Below are positions 59,101 to 64,000 of a stretch of 64,000 nt of DNA, in pieces. How positions within the stretch are numbered: position 1 is the first letter of the stretch; each line of letters starts with the position of its first letter. Where the stretch lies: NCBI GenBank assembly GCA_963169105.1, contig OY720635.1, forward strand, positions 154,395,645 through 154,459,644, read 5' to 3'. The translations under genes were made by a program, and so were the position numbers. Source of the DNA: Ceriagrion tenellum (lineage: Eukaryota > Arthropoda > Insecta > Odonata > Coenagrionidae). Below the pieces are notes generated by a model. The model did not search any database and was not told where the DNA came from. It saw nothing but the letters and a program-made list of their open reading frames with translations.

Positions 59101-60465
59101 GGATGCCTCACCAGAGCACCGCCGCACACCGCAAAAAAATATGCCACGATGCCACCACTGATGATACTACAGTGTCTTATTGTCCAATGCGCAGTTAACG
59201 AGGGTAAAAGGACATGTGATGCTGACGTTACACTGAGCCTAACCAAGTTGAAGTCTTCAATTTACATATTAATACCAACGCTAAGTCCATTACACCATGT
59301 ACAGTAATCAAGCAACATATATTTTATGGCTTTCGTGGTTGAATTAAAATATAAAATAAGGATTTTTTTGCCTTGAAATGATAATTTTAAAAATTCCCGG
59401 ATTTACCAGAAATTTCCGAATAATTCACGGAAATTTCCCCGATCGGAAAATTTCTGAATGATTCCCGGTTTTCAAGGGTCCGTGGACACCTTGAAATTCT
59501 AAGGTAAGGATTCTAAATGTGAGTAACAAATCTGTGAACATGCTGGGTATCAAGCATCTGTTGGCTGGAAATCATTAGCAACTATGTGCAAAGGAAGAGG
59601 TTTTAATGGGGTGATTGAAAAAATTCAAAAATATTTATTATGGACAAAATGCACAATTAATTTCCTTCCATTAAACATTTAAGCCCATAATTGTTGGCCA
59701 AGTTTGGCATATTATTATACCTTACAATATTTTTGCACTTCGGCAAAATTGTTCTAAAATATTTCACTTATATGATAAAGATTTATGAGTGGTGAGGCAA
59801 ACCATTCCATAAAGAAGCAACACCTTTGCAGTTTTACACTGATAAAAGATTTTGTTTGACTAATTTAGATGTTACTATATCTTCACGATCAAAGGTTATG
59901 TAGTAACATTGATACTAACCATATTTCTCTTTTATTAGCTGAAAACTGCAAAGGTTTATGTTTTATCGAATGCGCCATAACTTAATTACAAAATATTCGA
60001 TAGGTTCCTTAGTTAAGCTATCAGTTGCCTCAGCTTACATGACAAGGCAGCAGCTCTTTCATTAGTCCAATACTGTCACAGGCACAAGAAAATGAAACAA
60101 CTAAGCATCATAAATCTAATGAGCTGATATAGGCACAAATTTAAGCATCTCAAGTTATGGGTTCATTGTAGCTAAGATCAGTCAGCCAAGTCAGAATTTT
60201 AGCAATATGTAGACGGTAAAACAGCATTAAAAACAATGAAATGCATGGCTTACACTGAGAAAGCAAATGGCAAGGCAAGACAATGATAAATAAAATGCTG
60301 CATCATATATACATGATGAACAACACTTACCCATGGCCAAATGGAGAAATGAAGTAAAAGCAGCAATGTATTCTATTGTCCACAATATTTCTTCGGTTAA
60401 GTCCACTTTCATCACGCAAGAATCTCTCAAACTGCTCATCGATGTATTGAATGATTGCTCGAAAG
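38024..60465 (-). CDS. Sep1: Septin GTPase, Septin-1/SEPT2 group (six visible exons, 5' exons missing)
   Basis: Host cytoskeletal GTPase of septin filaments, acting at the cell cortex and cleavage furrow. Minus-strand exons: 60465-60331, 50322-50205, 47486-47400, 42260-42100, 38514-38410, 38159-38024. Every junction has GT...AG and phases join without a break. The visible protein runs from just after the G3 region (YIDEQFERFLRDESGLNRRN) through G4 AKAD, the septin unique element (KVRGRLYPWG), THMQDLQEV and a C-terminal coiled coil (EKEAELRRMQEML), to TAA at 38026-38024. Residue pattern (TMLITHMQDL, ending MQAQMQQQ) matches Drosophila Septin-1 and human SEPT2 better than SEPT7/Pnut. The exons with the P-loop are not found up to 64000 and probably lie further right. 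Introns of 0.25-10 kb hold several transposons. Confidence 0.95.
38410..38514 (-). CDS. Sep1: Septin exon (THMQDLQEV...)
   Basis: Acceptor GCGTGAAG before 38514, donor GTGAGTAAA at 38409. Encodes THMQDLQEVTQEVHYENYRS and a Lys/Arg-rich linker. Joins its neighbours in phase (phase 2 on both sides). Confidence 0.93.
38515..39489. other. Septin intron, no feature except a possible MITE end
   Basis: A TA-flanked cagtagaaggtcgctatagc at about 39005 resembles a Tigger/pogo-type terminal repeat, but no matching right end was found before the RTE-like element. Confidence 0.35.
39490..41322 (+). mobile_element. Non-LTR retrotransposon fragment (RTE-like endonuclease + reverse transcriptase)
   Basis: Plus strand, antisense to the septin gene, inside its intron. 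Endonuclease part 39500-39835: VVIVACYAPVDG and ILLGDMNGWVG. A linker of basic coding sequence (39810-40679) and reverse transcriptase (40619-41322) follow, with LKNGKAAGIDGIS, VQCGFMHGRGCSDQLF, FVDLEKAYD and GVKQGCVVS. There are stops at about 39840, 41118 and 41149 plus frameshifts. It is cut off at 41322 before the catalytic palm Asp pair. The head, before the endonuclease, is also missing. RTE-type assignment rests on the DxNGxVG and GRGCxDQ patterns. Confidence 0.8.
41323..42099. other. Septin intron, unclassified
   Basis: Sequence changes abruptly at 41322 where the retrotransposon ends; no repeat family recognised. Confidence 0.4.
42100..42260 (-). CDS. Sep1: Septin exon with septin unique element
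   Basis: Acceptor GGCCGACAG before 42260, donor GTGAGTGGA at 42099. Encodes VRQLKEAVPFAVCGANTLLE, RGRKVRGRLYPWG and EHCDFIKLRTML. Confidence 0.95.
42261..45424. other. Septin intron, no recognised element
   Basis: Short frames only; AT-rich. Nothing supported. Confidence 0.4.
45425..45459. repeat. Perfect 16-bp inverted repeat with 3-nt spacer
   Basis: GGTGACTCTAGTTCAT (45425-45440), GGA, and the exact inverse (45444-45459). It could form a strong hairpin in DNA or in the antisense transcript. No element boundaries seen around it. Confidence 0.95.
45948..46722. mobile_element. Tigger/pogo-like MITE
   Basis: 775 bp flanked by TA (45946-45947 and 46723-46724). The left end CAGTTGAGCACCTTTAATCC and the inverse of the right end (CAAAAGTTACAAGTAATCC) share the TAATCCGG terminus, and both ends carry further TCCGG-ATTAGGGATT repeats. 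The core is CpG-rich in part (46350-46460) with no transposase. Confidence 0.55.
46723..47399. other. Septin intron, no recognised element
   Basis: No coding or repeat signal supported. Confidence 0.4.
47400..47486 (-). CDS. Sep1: Septin exon (acidic DSDEDED segment)
   Basis: Acceptor CTTATTCCAG before 47486, donor GTTAGTAAT at 47399. Exactly 29 codons: VMDEISSHGIKIYPLPD, then CDSDEDEDYKEQ. Confidence 0.95.
47999..48853. mobile_element. MITE with 22-bp perfect terminal inverted repeats
   Basis: Left end 47999-48020 begins CTGTCCATTAAAAAAGTC and right end 48832-48853 is its exact inverse. TA follows the right end, and TA occurs three bases before the left end, suggesting a Tc1/mariner-type target with a small slip. 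855 bp, no transposase. Contains a 237-bp tandem duplication. Confidence 0.8.
48097..48570. repeat. 237-bp tandem duplication inside the MITE
   Basis: The segment with ggccctgttttcgg, aaaacccggtggg and tattctagaga occurs twice (about 48097-48333 and 48334-48570), with only scattered changes. Confidence 0.9.
48854..50204. other. Septin intron; one short duplication
   Basis: Only a 35-bp imperfect duplication at about 49135-49200 (two cttactgcc-containing units) stands out. Confidence 0.5.
50205..50322 (-). CDS. Sep1: Septin exon with G4 motif AKAD
   Basis: Acceptor CCCTCTAG before 50322, donor GTGAGTAATT at 50204. Encodes LKPLDVEFMKQLHNKVNIVP, then VIAKADVLTKKEVQRLKKR. Confidence 0.95.
51055..51179 (+). 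repeat. 5' LTR (degenerate)
   Basis: Matches 54812-54940 in its core and ends ..AAACA just before the TGG of the primer-binding-like site. The start is uncertain by some bases. Confidence 0.6.
51258..51925 (+). pseudogene. gag remnant of the gypsy element
   Basis: Frames at 51258-51515 and 51403-51690 carry NKEEQANMLIYTIGERDDML and YRQVFQAFENHYKGK, the gag matrix/capsid region of Mag-like gypsy elements. Frame changes occur near 51460 and 51680. Confidence 0.65.
52784..54330 (+). pseudogene. pol remnant of the gypsy element (RT, RNase H, traces of integrase)
   Basis: RT start at 52784-52990: VVEHTDWCAPMVVVPKPSGD and RMSLDFNHLN. RNase H at about 53678-53900: LYAQIEKEALTLMWACERF. Downstream traces (about 54150-54330) fit integrase but are weak. 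Many stops; the RT Asp pair is not preserved in frame. Confidence 0.75.
54812..54940 (+). repeat. 3' LTR (degenerate)
   Basis: Begins TGTTATGTGTTGTGCTTGCC, the better-preserved LTR start. The right limit is uncertain. Confidence 0.6.
56409..56690 (+). mobile_element. tRNA-derived SINE
   Basis: The head has a pol III A box (TGGCCTAGTGG, 56418-56428) and B box (GGATTCAAATCC, 56461-56472) at tRNA spacing. A non-tRNA body follows with gctcccctaccctgaatg and a tail near 56690. Acceptor arms do not pair, so it is not a functional tRNA gene. Confidence 0.75.
56965..57463. mobile_element. Non-autonomous hAT element with perfect 8-bp target duplication
   Basis: Termini TAGGGTTGCAC and GTGCAACCCTA, flanked on both sides by GTCTTGAG (56957-56964 and 57464-57471). 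499 bp. The ends are full of CCGATTAATCGG-type repeats; the middle (about 57140-57360) lacks them and may be captured sequence. Confidence 0.92.
57679..57702. repeat. 24-bp palindrome
   Basis: CCAACTGTCGG-GG-CCGACAGTTGG, perfect 11-bp arms. It may be a terminal or subterminal part of an unrecognised DNA transposon; the surrounding 57.5-58.3 kb is otherwise unexplained. Confidence 0.9.
57703..60330. other. Septin intron, unclassified repeats
   Basis: No coding exon. It contains the right end of the possible hAT element (59380-59493) and simple AT-rich DNA. Confidence 0.35.
60331..60465 (-). CDS. Sep1: Septin exon (YIDEQFERFLRDESGLNRRN)
   Basis: Acceptor TCTATTTTTAG before 60465, donor GTAAGTGTT at 60330. 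Encodes AIIQYIDEQFERFLRDESG, NRRNIVDNRIHCCFYFISPF and GHG split across the junction. It is the most 5' exon visible. Confidence 0.95.
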
Positions 60466-61839
60466 CTAAAAATAGAGAAAAATATACAGGCTTAATACAA
60501 AAACAACTGGAAACATGGAAAGAATTGAAATTTTAAGATTTCTGCAAGAATAAGTGGATTCCACATTCACAGAGGTTTGGCAAAGAAATCATAAGAATAA
60601 AAGGGCTACTCTCAGGCATTTTGGACACAAATTCCATTTATTAAGAATAAAGAATTACCTCCACCTACTGTGGCATTCGACATGCAAAGTGGCTCAATGA
60701 TTTTAAGTTGGAACACTAATGAGAATGTCAATCAAAGTAGTAATCAACTACGCTAAGTTTGAAATCAAGATCCACAATTTGTAAGCCTACATACTCATTT
60801 AAAAGTCTTCTCAATCTATCAAGTAGATTGGATCTCTTAGATCAAGTACATTAGTTTCCTAAAACAGGCCCCAGGTTAACACCCAAGTAAATTAAGAAAC
60901 ACCTTTAAACACCTCTTACATAACTTTTAACTGCAAGTAATTCAAGCAATATAATACGTCTACCCACATAGAACTCAAGGTTATTTACATTTAGACTTAA
61001 TCAGCATTTTCCAGAGCAAAAACTTTTACTATTAAAAAAGGTGAATATTTCAGTAGCATGTAATTAATTTTTTAATTTAATATTTAAACATTTCTTAAAT
61101 GCTGTTATCAATTGTCTCTAATTCAAAACTTCGACCAAAGCATTCCATTCAAAAATAAAGACATACTTGCTAAGTTTTCCATTTGTCTAATACATGGAAA
61201 TCAAACGACACAGGCAGCAATATTCTCAGAAGTGGGAGCAAAGAAAGAACCATTCTCACCCAACTAGGGCCACCTGAGTCTCCCACCTTTGCTTCACCAG
61301 CCAGCTTCTCACTCTCAGAAACACCTGTGCAATGCCAATTGTGCAGGAGCACTCACCATTGACTTCACAAATTCATAAGACAACTTCTATCTCCCTGCTC
61401 ACATTTTCCTGGGCAAAAGTCACCCTCTACAAAATACCACCAGGGAAGACACACCATTGCCTTTCATAAATGATTATTCAGGGCGGGCGGTAGTGCAACA
61501 TTTCAAAGTTATAGTCAGTGGCCAACATATATACTTCCATCACAAAAGAATCGCTTCTTTCTGACTAACTTTGTGGAACTGATTCATATCATAAGAAGGT
61601 AAAAATAACTTAGTAAAATTCCACTAAAGTTTAATCACAAAGCACAACCGACTGCACACATTAGGTATTCATCAGGTACAACGCATTGTGCACCATATGA
61701 TGAACTTACAGGTGCAACTGGTAAGGATTAGTGATTTAACTTTTGTGGAATTTTATAGTTGTTTTTCCTTAGTTACTAAACTTTCATCAGCTATTATACC
61801 TCCAAGCCAATGGCGTCCCACGCTCTTTAACTATTTACA
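60466..61839. other. Upstream septin intron, no exon found
   Basis: Searched on the minus strand for a P-loop (GLGKST) and the DTPGFGD region; neither was seen here or up to 64000. Confidence 0.5.
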
Positions 61840-62240
61840 GATTGAATCGATTCTTCGAAATTTCCTCCCACGTACAGAGGATTCCGTCGCCGTTGCCCGG
61901 ACATCTCGTCCACGTCAAAAATCGAACATTCGCGCTTCCCGGACGCGTTATTCGGAGGGGGACAAATTTTTCGATTCGTCAGCTAGCGCGACCTGACGAA
62001 TCCGGTGAACGAATTACGCCTCTCTGACGGACCAAACGAAAACTTGAACTCACAAAAAGACCCCGAAAATCGACGTTTAACGCACGGTACGTCAATGTTG
62101 CGCGACATCGATGATTGGGGGATGAACGATTACTCCCGAGACCACTTCCACATTGGGGGGTCCCACAAGGAATACGCCGCGGCAACGTAGGACTTCTCGT
62201 GAACACTCCCTCGTGTTACCTCTCGATTCATCGTCGCGAT
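61840..62240. promoter_or_regulatory. CpG-rich patch
   Basis: About 400 bases with many CpG dinucleotides in a CpG-poor neighbourhood. Short frames on both strands without family resemblance. Could be an unmethylated promoter or 5' exon of an unidentified transcript. Confidence 0.35.
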
Positions 62241-62451
62241 CGAAGCAGACGACGACATCGCGCATGAACTGCGAGTCCTTCCCGGTGAGACATCTACCTC
62301 CATCTCGGAGTTAAGGAGGAAGGGTCACTTCCCCACCTACCCACCCCCTTGCCTCTGAATGGCACGTCCACACTGGCCAATTAAGATTACATTTAAATGC
62401 ACCGTTCACCACGTACGCCGGTCAGACGCCCTCTCAGCACTAGGTAGGTAG

Positions 62452-64000
62452 TTGGTGCGATACAATTCCCTAGTCATTATGGAGACCATCAATTAATAAT
62501 CCGTTTCAATATCGGCAGCAGGTGGTGTATTGATTCATTTTTTCACGCGGTATATTTAAACTCCTTCATAACGGAAGAGTTTTGCGATTCTGACAAAATA
62601 ACTGCGGTGACAATACGATTTATTTTTAAAAATGGTCGAGAAAACATACAAACTGCACACGGTTGATTTTATTTAGGAGATCAAGGCGTTTTAAATCCCT
62701 CACTTGTTAAATATGGTCTCTCTCGAGTGCAAACACAAACCATTTCCCATGTAATAGGGTTGGTATTTTTCGCCAAAAATCTAGGCAAGTAGTTCGGTAA
62801 GGGGCAGATATTTTGGCAACTTTGGAAGAGTAAGAAAATTTCCTGTAAAATGAGACCAAATTTATTGATTTCTAGGTGAAATGATATTTCTTAAAAACTA
62901 CCGTAAGGTAGAGTAAGATTTTTCCCTATCCATAATAAAGACCATATTCGAATTTCATTCATTAACTTCAGCGGCTGTAAGAAGCATGAACTAAATATTG
63001 TACGAGAATGGCGGAAAAATATCTTTTCATGCAAGTGAAAGATTAATTAAATTATATGACCTACTCAAGTCTTAGACCTAATTCATATTTTCCTCGCCGT
63101 ACAGTGAAAAATGCCTTCACAAGGTTTTTTAGGTGATTCCAAAAAAATTACTGCGATGAGAGATGTATTTCTAACTAAAGTAGAAAAGACATGAAAACTA
63201 CACACTGTTACACTTCTAACGAGATGAAGGCGCTACAAATTTCTCACTTTTAAATAGTCTTTGCAATGCATTGGCGTACCACATCCCATGTAAAGCGGCT
63301 TAATTTTTGGCAAATATCTCGAAAATCAGTGCGGCAAGTGGCTGGTATTTTTGCATCTTGAGATACTGTCCTTTAAAACGCGACCAAATTCATAGAACTC
63401 CAGGTGAAATGAAACCTCGTTCAGGCTGCCTTAAACATCGGGTCCATTGAAGTGCCCATGATGACCCCTATTCAAGAGGACTTGGGTGATATCGATAGTG
63501 CTCCATCGATGCTGGGTAGAGAGGCCTTGTCATTATTACGTCGAGGAGCTGCGATAATCGAACTCATATCACGAGCGTTTACATAATGTATTCGAGGAGT
63601 TAAGGTAGTCCGAGCGAGATAGTTCCCTAGTCATAATAGACCATATTCGAATTATACGATTTAATCTCACCAGCTGCAGGACACATCAATTAAATATTGC
63701 ATAATTAATGGTGCGATAACATTGTTTTATATGACAGAAATTGTAAGTAATTAAATGAAAATATCTAAGTAAGACTTTAACTTGACTCATTTTTTTCGCG
63801 CGGTGCGTTTGAAACTCCTTCAAAACGGAAGGTTTTTTGTGATACCCAAGAACCGACTGCGGTGACAATATGATTAATTTTCAAAAATAGCTGAGAAAAC
63901 ATACAAACTACACACTGTTAGTTTTTTGACGACATCTTAGTGTTATAATAATCTCATTATGTTAATAATGTCTCTCTGGAGTGCATACACGTACCATTTC
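62452..64000. repeat. Diverged tandem repeat, about 0.5-0.7 kb unit, three copies
   Basis: The block (agttccctagtcataat ... aaactccttcaaaacggaag ... actgcggtgacaat ... aaacatacaaactac ... caaatttcgagaaccag-type region) starts at about 62452, 62911 and 63601; the third runs off the right edge. Units are considerably diverged and differ in length. Confidence 0.75.

Larger units (their letters stand above)
55191..59493. mobile_element. Possible hAT-like element ends 4.3 kb apart, with nested insertions
   Basis: CAGGGTGTCCAC at 55191 and the inverse of the right end, CAAGGTGTCCAC (59493-59482), look like hAT termini. Both are followed inward by related sequence (tttcaagg, aaattttctgg). An aaattc-like flank is present on both sides but does not give a clean 8-bp duplication. 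A SINE and a hAT MITE lie inside. No transposase found. Confidence 0.4.

Noticed and set aside
1..64000. CRISPR array or bacterial defence system
   Set aside because: All tandem repeats lack spacer structure and the DNA is clearly eukaryotic.

Overview
This window is animal nuclear DNA, most likely from an arthropod and probably an insect. The evidence is a spliced host septin gene close to Drosophila Septin-1 / human SEPT2, insect-style TATA and initiator sequences, and a dense load of I-clade, RTE-like, Penelope, piggyBac, hAT and Ty3/gypsy elements. No bacterial operon structure is present. The species cannot be named from sequence alone.

Left third (1-13 kb): a mosaic of transposons. Copy C of an I-clade (Nimb-like) non-LTR retrotransposon runs off the left edge on the minus strand with an intact ORF1 (1-1047). 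It abuts a broken copy A (about 1779-6545, minus). Copy A is split by a complete piggyBac element (3465-5861) flanked by TTAA on both sides. Positions 6.6-9.9 kb hold remnants of an unidentified gene-bearing element, called 'element X' here: a divergent gene pair (a SOCS-box-like protein, and an 80-residue protein with a paralogue at 9625-9870), a conserved promoter-like block and histone-like 3' stem-loops. A piggyBac tail, a candidate solo LTR and a dead multicopy arthropod gene (11131-12718) follow.

Middle (13-23.5 kb): an endogenous, decayed virus-like element of the Polinton/Maverick-adintovirus type. In order it carries a TATA/Inr promoter and leader intron, a protein-primed-type family B DNA polymerase (about 13.6-17.2 kb), a packaging-ATPase fragment interrupted by 195-bp tandem repeats, a Cys-rich protein, a matrix metalloproteinase with prodomain, catalytic domain and hemopexin-like region (18971-20549), a second ATPase copy, two small unidentified genes, and a convergent minus-strand gene (22872-23489). 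Integrase, hexon and penton were not recognised. The metalloproteinase cargo and the duplicated ATPase are the most interesting parts of the window.

Positions 23.5-28.0 kb: I-clade copy B (minus), with a solo LTR inside its reverse transcriptase. Positions 28.0-30.5 kb: more element X. The same promoter block, a homologous protein fragment, the same type of stem-loop and a duplicated splice-acceptor segment tie this stretch to 6.6-8.2 kb. A GC-rich island, a Penelope-like element (31245-32235, minus) and a transposon-derived remnant follow.

Right half (34-64 kb): intronic and flanking DNA of the host septin gene on the minus strand. Six coding exons (60465 down to 38024) join in consistent phase and cover the GTPase core from just after the G3 region to the C-terminal coiled coil. 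The P-loop exons are not visible and probably lie beyond the right edge. Its introns carry an RTE-like element (39.5-41.3 kb), MITEs (45.9, 48.0 and 57.0 kb), a degenerate gypsy LTR element (51.1-54.9 kb) and a tRNA-derived SINE (56.4 kb). The window ends in a degraded tandem repeat (62.45-64 kb).
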